Source: Planctomycetota bacterium
Lineage (GTDB): Bacteria; Planctomycetota; PUPC01; JACPCR01
DNA length: 14,492 bases
NCBI GenBank assembly: GCA_030740295.1
Contig: JASLXP010001220.1
Span: forward strand, 1-14,492
Reading direction: 5' to 3'
The notes beneath the pieces are model-generated. The model did not search any database, was not told where the DNA came from, and saw nothing but the letters and a program-made list of their open reading frames with translations. Position 1 is the stretch's first letter. The number at the start of each line of letters is the position of its first letter. A program made the position numbers and the translations under genes. This document shows, piece after piece, positions 6,339 to 13,842 of this stretch.

Positions 6339-7796
6339 TTACACCAGCCCAAGCTCCTTCAGTCTGCCTTCATCGCCGAGGCAGATGCCGTCCTTGATCA
6401 GTTGCCTTTGCACCTTCTTGATGTCTAACTTTTTCGGAGTTGCGTTATCCAGAGCGGCGACGGCGGCCGCGGTGCCGACGCACTGGCCGAAGATCATCAT
6501 GCTGGGCCGCGCACGCATTCCGGTAGGATCGTGACCGCGCCGGAGATAGGCAGCGCCTCTCCCGCAGACGAGCAGGCCGTCAATATCCTTTGGCAGGACG
6601 ATGCCGTACGGCACGTCGAAGCCGGAAGCCACGCCGCCGTGGTTATGCTCGTGGATGTTGCGATAGAGAACGTCGTCACACTTGCGGCCGGCGAATGATT
6701 CTTCGAGAGTGAGCGTGTGTTCGCCTTCGATGTGGGGCCCGCCGCGCCAGCCAAGGAACGACGAGGTCGTCAGGAGACAAGCGTTCTCGAATCCGGGCGC
6801 GCACTGTCGATAGAACTTCACGGCTTTATATGCCTGGGCGCGCAGTATGCCTTCGATCCTCGATGTCTGCCTGGGATCCCCTGCGTCTACGGCGCCGCTG
6901 CAAGTGACGTGAAAAGCAACAACACCGTCACCACAGTCACGGAATTGCGGTCTGGTGGTCATGCGGATCCCGGGCCCAACTTCGCATCCGGGCCGGTAGC
7001 CCTCGGCCTCCCATGCTGTCCGGAGCGCAGGGATGAGCGCCTTGGGATGGCTGGAAAGGGTGCCGGTCGATTCTGCCCATTCGCTGTCGTCTTCGGACAA
7101 TTCCGCCTCCTCCTCGGCAAAAGCCTCGAACTTCGCCACGTCTACGCCGGCCACGACACAGAAAAGCTGCGTGTCGTTGTAGTAGGTGGCAGACTCCTTT
7201 CTGAGGTAAGCCGAGCGGATGTAATCCGCATCTTCCTCCCTTGCCTCCAGGTATGGGATGATGGTCGCGCCCGCGCTTCGGGCAACAGCAGCGACCCCCG
7301 TGCCGTCAACAGTGACCTTCGCCCTGGCCGCCATGCGACCGGACCTGGTTTCCACAAACAGGCCCTTTACCACGCCATCTTCAAGGATTGGGTCGGAAGC
7401 GTGAGCCGAAAAGAGGATCTCCACTCCGGCCGCTTTCATCATGTCGTAAGCAAGGAACGAAGCGATGTTGGACTCGTCCGGATAGGTCCCGACCGGTCGC
7501 GATCTCAGCGATTCGAGCCGTTCGATGAATTCTTCCGGGATGCCTGCCAGCCCGCCGGGCAGCGTCGTGTCGGCCTCATTATAAAGGCCGCCGTTGGTGA
7601 TCATGCCAGGGCCGATATTGCCGCCGAGGATGCCGAATCGCTCAATAAGAAGCGTCTTCGCTCCGCAGCGCCCGGCCGCGATAGCGGCAAAAGTGCTGCA
7701 CAGTCCGGCGCCTGCGATGGCCACATCCATGTCGTACATGACAGGGCGGCGCGCTGCCGGCTCATCGACGAAATCGAGTGTCTTATCCTGTGTCAT
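6339..7796 (-). CDS. FAD-dependent oxidoreductase (PF12831-type)
   Basis: A 485-residue flavoprotein without a signal peptide, so probably cytoplasmic. The start at 7796 has GGAGGAGG (7804-7811) seven bases upstream. The N-terminal dinucleotide-binding region is DMDVAIAGAGLCSTFAAIAAGRCGAKTLLIER (about 23-53), with the ribose-binding Glu52, followed by GILGGN as in the FAD_oxidored family. The usual GxGxxG appears as GAGLCS, the third glycine being Ser34. The C-terminal FAD-contact block (about 405-448) has DGLLVCGRGAAYLRRGHDPTG and a Gly/Ala-rich helix. Members of this family are very common beside glycoside hydrolases in planctomycete-like and Verrucomicrobia-like genomes, usually with unknown substrates, and are often misnamed xanthan lyase. 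Here it sits between the propeller protein and the agarase-like enzyme with gaps of 229 and 207 bp. A role in oxidising a sugar or sugar-derived product is an inference from context. Confidence 0.88.
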   Translation of the reverse strand: MTQDKTLDFVDEPAARRPVMYDMDVAIAGAGLCSTFAAIAAGRCGAKTLLIERFGILGGNIGPGMITNGGLYNEADTTLPGGLAGIPEEFIERLESLRSRPVGTYPDESNIASFLAYDMMKAAGVEILFSAHASDPILEDGVVKGLFVETRSGRMAARAKVTVDGTGVAAVARSAGATIIPYLEAREEDADYIRSAYLRKESATYYNDTQLFCVVAGVDVAKFEAFAEEEAELSEDDSEWAESTGTLSSHPKALIPALRTAWEAEGYRPGCEVGPGIRMTTRPQFRDCGDGVVAFHVTCSGAVDAGDPRQTSRIEGILRAQAYKAVKFYRQCAPGFENACLLTTSSFLGWRGGPHIEGEHTLTLEESFAGRKCDDVLYRNIHEHNHGGVASGFDVPYGIVLPKDIDGLLVCGRGAAYLRRGHDPTGMRARPSMMIFGQCVGTAAAVAALDNATPKKLDIKKVQRQLIKDGICLGDEGRLKELGLV

Positions 7797-7811
7797 TACC
7801 GTGCCTCCTCC

Positions 7812-7865
7812 GTCTGTAACTGCTATCAGAGATTAAAAGCAAAATTGGAAGTTACTCCGACAGAC
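7812..7865 (-). promoter_or_regulatory. Imperfect inverted repeat in the leader of the FAD oxidoreductase gene
   Basis: GTCTGTAACT (7812-7821) faces AGTTAC (7850-7855) and ACAGAC (7860-7865), so the minus-strand leader could fold into a bulged stem that ends right beside the ribosome binding site. No known riboswitch class was recognised. The remainder of the gap 7797-8025 shows nothing else. Confidence 0.25.
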
Positions 7866-8025
7866 GACGCAGGGCTCTTTCACACCTCCGAGGCGAGAAC
7901 CTGATCGTTCGATGTGTTCTGATTCTGCTTCCTCAGCGTGATGGCAAGCGTATCAAAGGAGGCGTGGATGAGGCAAAAGAGATCGGAGACCGCAAAACCA
8001 CGTCAGTTCGCCAGCAGCCCACCGG

Positions 8026-10068
8026 TCACTTAGCACCCACCACCTCTGGCTTCGCGAACTGCCCGTCCATCTCCGCCGGCAGCCTCCATACAGCGCTTCC
8101 CTCCCTGTCCGTAAAGTAGAGCCTCGACTCCGACGGCTTCCGGCCGTGGCCGTCGGCCCAGAAGGCGTAAAAACCGGGATGCGCGTTCACCGGCCTGCGG
8201 ACGTATGTGTGGTTGAACTCGCTGCCGCTGGTGATCTGCTTCACCATGCGCCAGGTCTTGCCCTGATCCGCGCTCGTCCACAGGGCCACTTCGCCGCCGG
8301 GGTTGAAAGGCTGCGGGCCGGGCTGCGTGGGGCCGATGATGCGCCACAGGCCGCCGGCCTCGATGTACAGCGATCCCATGTCGTAGTTGTTGTCCGATTT
8401 GATGGATCCGTTGAACTCCCATCGCCGGCCTGTCCACCGCGCGGTTGTCCACGTGCGTGGGCCGTTTTCGGGGCCGGATTCAAAGCCCTTGCTCGTGATG
8501 TAGAGGATGATGGGATTGCCCTCTGCGTCGAACTGAATGTCCTTCATGTAAACCAGCAGTCCCTCGGCCTGGTACTCTCGCACGAGCGCGTCGCATTTGG
8601 GTTTCGTGAGAGGCAGCTTCAGGGCCTCGCCTCGCACGGTCCGCCAGGTCTCGCCAAAGTCGCGCGTCTCCATGTAATAGAGATTCGTGCGCCAGTTGAG
8701 GCCCTTTGGCTGTGGGTGATAGTTGAACGCGGTCGCTGCCTTGGTTCCGTGGGTCCAACTCACCTGGTAGTGGCCTCTCTCGATCTTCGCGAGCACTCGC
8801 GGCTTCCCCCATTCTCGTCCGTCCGCGCTGCGCCACTGGTGCAGGAACCTGCCGCCCAGGTACAGCGTGTGGAGGAACAGGAAGCCCTTGCCGGCCATGT
8901 AGTGTGCCTGGGGGTAGGAGAAGTTCGTCGTCATTACCCGCTCGAAACCAGTGATCGAGTATGGCTCAGTGCTTCGGTTGACGAAAGACGGCCGGCCGCG
9001 GCCGTGTGAGCTGGAGAAGATCGAGATGTAGCCTTCGTCGTCGATCTGCATGACCGGGTTGTCGTGCGCGTCGGCGGTGCGCTTGTCCAGCAGCAAGGTT
9101 GGCTGCGGCACAAGGCCGGTTTCGTGATCGAAGTAGGACACCATGTGCACAAGCGTATTGCGATCCTTTGGCCGGCCCCCGTAGCAGAAGAAGGTCTTGT
9201 TCGCCGCTTTGGCATATACCGCGAAGGGGATGTGCTTCGCGCAGTACGTGCCCAGGCCGCCGCTGTATTTGTACACGTATTCGTTGTTAAGCTTCTGGTT
9301 GGCGTACCAGATCCCGCGATATCCAGTGTCTTTACGCGCCACGGGCTTTGGGTCTTTGTAGTATGCCGCGTGCATCGCGTCGTCGGCCGCGTTTCGCCAC
9401 GTCTCGCCTTCGAGGTTCGCGGTCGTCCAGTGCGCGACGAGGCCGTTGGCCGGCCCGGCATTGGAGGAGGCAGCATTGATCTCCTCGGCGGACAGCGCAC
9501 GGCTCCAGATGCTCACGTTGTCCAGCCAGCCGTCGAGATGCCGTTCGAACGACGACAGCGCGCCGATGAAGAGAGGGGCTTTCGACTTGACCAGCTTGCC
9601 TTTCGCTTTGGTCGAGTGCATCAGCGCGCCATTGCAGTACACCTTGATCGTCTCGCCATCGTACGTGCCCGCGTAGTGCGTCCACACGTTCGGCTTCGGC
9701 GGTTCGCAGTTGGCATGAGCGTACTTCCCTGGCACATGGGACACGAGCATGCGGACACGCTCGCTGAAAATGTAGAACGTGAACATGCCTCCGGCCTGGC
9801 CGCGGTTGAGGAACACTTGCGGCCGGTCGATACGCTTCACCTTGACCCATGCGGACACCGTCAGCGGAGTCCAGTCCAACTGTGAAAGCTTCTCGACGAC
9901 CGCGTAGCTTGTCTGTCCGTTGAAAGCCACCCCGCCTGTCGGCGCACCGAGACAAGCCGCCGCGCCAGCCACGACCAGGAGGGCAGAGAAGTACGCGCAC
10001 GCGATTAGCCGTTGTCCGCGCATGAGCGCGCTCTGACCGTGGGAGTCGTCGGTGGTCGTTACCGGCAT
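8026..10068 (-). CDS. Secreted LamG plus BNR_4-type beta-propeller protein (possible polysaccharide lyase)
   Basis: A 680-residue exported protein. A hydrophobic signal segment spans about 19-42. A second start at residue 16 (10023) would shorten the N region, and neither start has a strong ribosome binding site. Residues about 45-205 are a LamG/concanavalin-like domain (VAFNGQTSYAVV, LTVSAWVK, WTHYAGTYDG, GWLDNVSIWSRALSAEEI). From about 248 to 660 is a seven-bladed-propeller-like domain of the BNR_4 kind: GYRGIWYANQ, KYSGGLGTYCAKH, AHDNPVMQIDDEGYISIFSSSHGR, and Asp-box-like SADGREW (414-420), TRDFGETW (468-475) and SADQGKTW (599-606). BNR_4 folds include PL24/PL25 ulvan lyases, which use two histidines. 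His335 and His355 here are in a comparable HDNP...SSH arrangement. Lyase activity is an inference; a non-catalytic or hydrolytic propeller remains possible. It lies between the beta-helix gene and the FAD oxidoreductase gene. Confidence 0.85.
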   Translation of the reverse strand: MPVTTTDDSHGQSALMRGQRLIACAYFSALLVVAGAAACLGAPTGGVAFNGQTSYAVVEKLSQLDWTPLTVSAWVKVKRIDRPQVFLNRGQAGGMFTFYIFSERVRMLVSHVPGKYAHANCEPPKPNVWTHYAGTYDGETIKVYCNGALMHSTKAKGKLVKSKAPLFIGALSSFERHLDGWLDNVSIWSRALSAEEINAASSNAGPANGLVAHWTTANLEGETWRNAADDAMHAAYYKDPKPVARKDTGYRGIWYANQKLNNEYVYKYSGGLGTYCAKHIPFAVYAKAANKTFFCYGGRPKDRNTLVHMVSYFDHETGLVPQPTLLLDKRTADAHDNPVMQIDDEGYISIFSSSHGRGRPSFVNRSTEPYSITGFERVMTTNFSYPQAHYMAGKGFLFLHTLYLGGRFLHQWRSADGREWGKPRVLAKIERGHYQVSWTHGTKAATAFNYHPQPKGLNWRTNLYYMETRDFGETWRTVRGEALKLPLTKPKCDALVREYQAEGLLVYMKDIQFDAEGNPIILYITSKGFESGPENGPRTWTTARWTGRRWEFNGSIKSDNNYDMGSLYIEAGGLWRIIGPTQPGPQPFNPGGEVALWTSADQGKTWRMVKQITSGSEFNHTYVRRPVNAHPGFYAFWADGHGRKPSESRLYFTDREGSAVWRLPAEMDGQFAKPEVVGAK

Positions 10069-10241
10069 GGGTTAAACATCTCTTCAGGATCGTGATGAGA
10101 CCACAGCAAGATTCAATATGTGAGCATCATATGCCCGAAGAATGCAATCAGGCACAGTTTGGGCAATCCGTGTCAGTTGCCATGGTGTTAACAAGTGGCA
10201 AATCGGTCTTCGACAACCTGCCAACCACTGCGGCTGACGGT

Positions 10242-13200
10242 TTACTCGACGACTTTGTATGCGGTGCTTGTGCGGCTGCCCTTCTCTTTTTCGAAGCTCG
10301 CCTTGATTTCGCTTTCGGTCAGCGCACGCTTGTAGATCTTCACCTCGTCAAGGAGGCCGATAAACGGTTGCCAGCGGCTGCCTATGGAGAGGTCGCCACC
10401 GTCTACGTCGAGGGCGCCTGTGAACTTGGCCGGGATGTCCTGGGCGCTGTCCAGTTTGCCGTTGTAGTAATACCGGGTCTTACGGTGGACCCGGTCGGCT
10501 ACGACCACGAGATGGGTCCAGGCGTTCGCCGGGATGGTGCCGGTGGGCCGGTTGGCACAGCTTGCCTTGTTAACGTCAGTCATCTCCAGGAATGGCTTGC
10601 CGCCGGTCGTGATATTCAGATTCCACCAGGTGTTCGGATAGTTGTCCTTGCTCATGAACCTGCGCCGCGCGTCCTTGGACTCGATCTTTAACTGAGTCGG
10701 GCAAATCCAGAGCTCGATGGAGAAATCGGAGGTGCCGAACTGAAGAGTCGAATCGTCCGGGATGATGATAGCCCCGGCCGCGGCGTCACAGAAGACGGCG
10801 GAACCGAAGGCTCCCTTGACCCACGTTGCCCAGACGTCGCCATCGTTGCCGTAACCGGAGCTGTCCGTGGCCCCGTATCCCTCGGCGTCGTCGAACTTCC
10901 AGTGTCCCATGAGGTTCTGGTCGTTGGCGGGAACCCGTGGTCTTGTCCTGGCGCGCCGTGCCCCCGGTCTGCGCTTTGGCGGATTCTTGAGCTGCGCGGC
11001 CGTGCCGAGCTTCAGGTTGTCGATGTAGAAGACGGTTGCCCCATCGCTCGTGCTCGATATGCCGAACCAGGTGATCTTTTCGAATGCGCTACTGTGGTAC
11101 GGGGCATCGGCGACGATCGGTTTTTGGTCCGGGACGCTGAGGGTGAGCTTGCAGGCTTTCGCCGCACCTTTGCCCAACTCGAACCTGATGTCCACGTGCA
11201 CCCATTCACCTAGAGGAATCGTGCCGATGTCCTGCTTGCCGGCGGTCACTTTTCCATCGGGCGCGACAGATACGGTAGGTCCGACCAGGTACGGCTGGAC
11301 GTCCCACTGTCTGACCTCGACATAGAAACTCGCCGGAGCGGCTTTGGTGTTCAGCATGTCCCAGGAGAGCTGCAGCTTCCCCGTGGTGTAAGAGGGACGA
11401 TAGTAAAGGTGCGGCGTCCACTCGTACTTTTGCCCTGGCGCATCGACAAACTTGAGGCTCTGCTTGCCGGCCGCGGCCTTGTCCGATGAGACGATCAGTT
11501 TTGCCTGCCCGGTGCCTTTGATGACCTTCCCATCGAGGGGTTCAGCTCGTGGCTCGTCGGCCTCGAAATCGAAGTTGACGACGAACGGCGGCTCCACCGG
11601 CGCGGGGATCTCGTTAAGGGGACGGTTCGGGTGCTGCCGGGGCAGGTCCACCCAATCCTTGTCACCGTATAGACCGGTCTTGCTCAGGTCGATGGGCTTG
11701 AACCCGAGCTTCAAGGCGGGTGAGTTCGGTCTCAGCCGGAAGTCGTCATTCGCCGCATCGACAAAGAGGGGATCGGCAACGGCCGACCCGGCGTCGTTGC
11801 CTTTGACCTTCCAGGCTTCGAAGTCCATACCTTTGAATTTTGGCTCGCCGGCCGTGCTCCAGTAAAGGTTCCTGCCGACCTTCCAGTCGCCGCTCCTCCA
11901 TACGCCGCCCAGCATCTGCGTGATGTCGGCGTAGACGATGTTGCCTTCTGCAATGTAGTGGCAGGACTTGTCCTCTCTGCATCTCTGAAGCTGTCCCTTC
12001 CCTCCCAGGGCCAGGATGTTGTTACGGACGATGTTGTCCTTGCCGTAATGCTGGAACAGGGGACAGGTCCTCACTCGGTAGACCACGTTATTCTCGATCA
12101 GGATTTCCGAGCTGCCTTCGTCCGGATAAATCCCTGAGCCGTGGGATACATGGGCGTAGCTGTAAACGTGGTGGATGTGGTTGTAGCGTTCCGTGGTGCC
12201 GGGAGAGACGCCCAGGGTGTAGATGCCTCCCATGTCGCCAAGCCCGTCGCCATTGCCAAGGTGATGAATGTGGTTGTAGTCCAGATTATTGTGGTGAGCC
12301 GAGCTGGGCTGAAAGCCCCACGACCAGCCGCAGGAGATGCCCGAGTAGTCGAAGTTGGAGATCTCGTTGTGGGTCACCGTGTTGTAGGAACTCTTGCCGA
12401 TCCAGACACCGTGCGCGCCGTGGAAAAGGTGCGACCCGTCGTGGATGAAGTTGTTGTCCACGACGTTGCGCTGTGCGGACGGCTTCTCGTGCAGGCCCCA
12501 TCCGCCGCCGATGTACACGCCACCGCCACCGAGGTCATGGATGTGACAGCGCTGGACGCGGACGTCTTCGCAGCCCGCGGCCAGCCAAATCGCATGTGCA
12601 CCGGTATGGGAAATCTCGCAGCCTTCGAAGCTCGCGTTGCGCAGCCCGGCTGCCATGATCAGGCCTGGTTGGTAAATCTCGCCCTGCCCCGGGTTTCGCA
12701 GGCGCCTTAACTTGGCGTCCGAGTGTTGAAAGGAAATGCCTCGGAAATGCAGGTGCTCGACGACCTCGCCTTTCGACGCATCCCCTTCGAAATGGATCAA
12801 CGTTGAAGTGAGCGCCGGGGCAACGGCCTGGACTTTCGCCGTAGTCTCGCCCGGCAGCGGGTAGTAGTAGAGAGTGTCCGTGGCCCGGTTCAGGTACCAC
12901 TCGCCCGGCTCGTCCAACTCTTCGAACACGTTCTCAACATAGTAGCGCTGCTGCCGCTCCCAACGGCCCATGGGCCACGGCGCCGGTTCCCAGAAAGTTA
13001 CCTGACGAACCTCCGTGTCCGCAGACCGGACGTGGTGGATGGAGGTCTCCCAGGAATGATAGACAACAAAAATGGCCTGGCGCAGATTGTCCCATTCTTT
13101 CACGTCGCCTTCTTTGAAATAGAACCCGCGCGCATTGCCTTTGGATATGGGGCCGTCCGTACGCAGGAACGAGCCTTTGTTCGGGGTTCTGGCTCGTGTC

Positions 13201-13769
13201 CGGCGTTGTCCATTCACAAAGAGCTGGTTGAAGCGCCACTTGCCGCCCCCCTCTGCCGCCGGGACGGTGGCCTGCCACAGTTTGCCGTCGCACCGGGTTT
13301 TGCTCTGCACGCTGTCATCAGCTCGCCAACCCCGAATGACGCGGCCGCCGCTGATGATCGGCTTCTCACCCGGATACGCCTGGTAGGTGATCGGGCGCTC
13401 CCTGGTTCCCGAATCCGCGGCTGTGAAGACAATTGGCTCAGTCTGCCGGTAAAAGCCGCCCCGAAGCATAATGGCCACGGGTTTCGTCAATCCGCTCGCT
13501 GCAGCTTTGGATTCCCGAATGATATCGCGGGCCTTCCGGATTGTAGCCAGCGGGCCGTCCGTCCCGGCTGCGTTTGGTTCCGCAAGCCGCCCCGACCACG
13601 CGTCTTTGCCCGCGGCCGAGACATAGAGAGAGAATTCACCCGCGTCAGCCTGCTTCCGCGGCGCTGCTCCCTCCTGCGCTGCGGCCTTCGACGTCCAACA
13701 GACCAGCCAGGTGAACACAAGAACAGTGCAGAGCCAGCCTGGCGGGATTCGGGAAGACTGTTCGAGCAT
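10242..13769 (-). CDS. Giant secreted beta-helix glycoside hydrolase (GH141-like) with C-terminal LamG domain
   Basis: From the ATG at 13769 the protein has 1175 residues. This start is chosen because it directly precedes a signal peptide (about 1-31, ending KAAA before QEG) and has AGAGAGGT upstream. Longer in-frame starts exist at 13841 (ATG, GGAG upstream, next to the preceding stop) and 13862 (GTG). Residues about 48-700 form a right-handed parallel beta-helix: it opens with LYVSAAGKDAWSGRL...GPLATIRKARDIIRE, continues LRGGFYRQTEPIVF and ITYQAYPGEKPIISGG, contains GEWYLNRATDTLYYYPLPGE (289-308) and many Asn/His-rich helix turns, and ends with ADPLFVDAANDDFRLRPNSPA. This pattern matches GH141-type proteins, whose studied members are fucosidases or xylanases. 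Residues about 729-924 look like a jelly-roll domain, then a Lys/Arg/Pro-rich linker (928-950), then LamG (953-1164). The substrate is unknown. The stop is TAA-equivalent at 10242. Confidence 0.87.
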   Translation of the reverse strand: MLEQSSRIPPGWLCTVLVFTWLVCWTSKAAAQEGAAPRKQADAGEFSLYVSAAGKDAWSGRLAEPNAAGTDGPLATIRKARDIIRESKAAASGLTKPVAIMLRGGFYRQTEPIVFTAADSGTRERPITYQAYPGEKPIISGGRVIRGWRADDSVQSKTRCDGKLWQATVPAAEGGGKWRFNQLFVNGQRRTRARTPNKGSFLRTDGPISKGNARGFYFKEGDVKEWDNLRQAIFVVYHSWETSIHHVRSADTEVRQVTFWEPAPWPMGRWERQQRYYVENVFEELDEPGEWYLNRATDTLYYYPLPGETTAKVQAVAPALTSTLIHFEGDASKGEVVEHLHFRGISFQHSDAKLRRLRNPGQGEIYQPGLIMAAGLRNASFEGCEISHTGAHAIWLAAGCEDVRVQRCHIHDLGGGGVYIGGGWGLHEKPSAQRNVVDNNFIHDGSHLFHGAHGVWIGKSSYNTVTHNEISNFDYSGISCGWSWGFQPSSAHHNNLDYNHIHHLGNGDGLGDMGGIYTLGVSPGTTERYNHIHHVYSYAHVSHGSGIYPDEGSSEILIENNVVYRVRTCPLFQHYGKDNIVRNNILALGGKGQLQRCREDKSCHYIAEGNIVYADITQMLGGVWRSGDWKVGRNLYWSTAGEPKFKGMDFEAWKVKGNDAGSAVADPLFVDAANDDFRLRPNSPALKLGFKPIDLSKTGLYGDKDWVDLPRQHPNRPLNEIPAPVEPPFVVNFDFEADEPRAEPLDGKVIKGTGQAKLIVSSDKAAAGKQSLKFVDAPGQKYEWTPHLYYRPSYTTGKLQLSWDMLNTKAAPASFYVEVRQWDVQPYLVGPTVSVAPDGKVTAGKQDIGTIPLGEWVHVDIRFELGKGAAKACKLTLSVPDQKPIVADAPYHSSAFEKITWFGISSTSDGATVFYIDNLKLGTAAQLKNPPKRRPGARRARTRPRVPANDQNLMGHWKFDDAEGYGATDSSGYGNDGDVWATWVKGAFGSAVFCDAAAGAIIIPDDSTLQFGTSDFSIELWICPTQLKIESKDARRRFMSKDNYPNTWWNLNITTGGKPFLEMTDVNKASCANRPTGTIPANAWTHLVVVADRVHRKTRYYYNGKLDSAQDIPAKFTGALDVDGGDLSIGSRWQPFIGLLDEVKIYKRALTESEIKASFEKEKGSRTSTAYKVVE

Positions 13770-13776
13770 GTTGCTG

Positions 13777-13784
13777 ACCTCTCT
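13777..13784 (-). promoter_or_regulatory. Ribosome binding site supporting the GH141-like start at 13769
   Basis: On the minus strand this reads AGAGAGGT, about seven bases before the ATG. It competes with GGAG before the ATG at 13841, which would place the start against the upstream stop codon. The signal peptide position favours 13769. Confidence 0.45.
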
Positions 13785-13842
13785 TTGCCGGCGGCCGTCA
13801 CGGGCCAGGATCTGTAACCGTTCCCCGTCAGAATTTTGCATG

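Noticed and set aside
6717..7904. A 395-codon open frame on the plus strand.
   Set aside because: It lies antisense to the well-supported FAD oxidoreductase gene, shows no recognisable domain, and long antisense frames are expected in GC-rich coding DNA.
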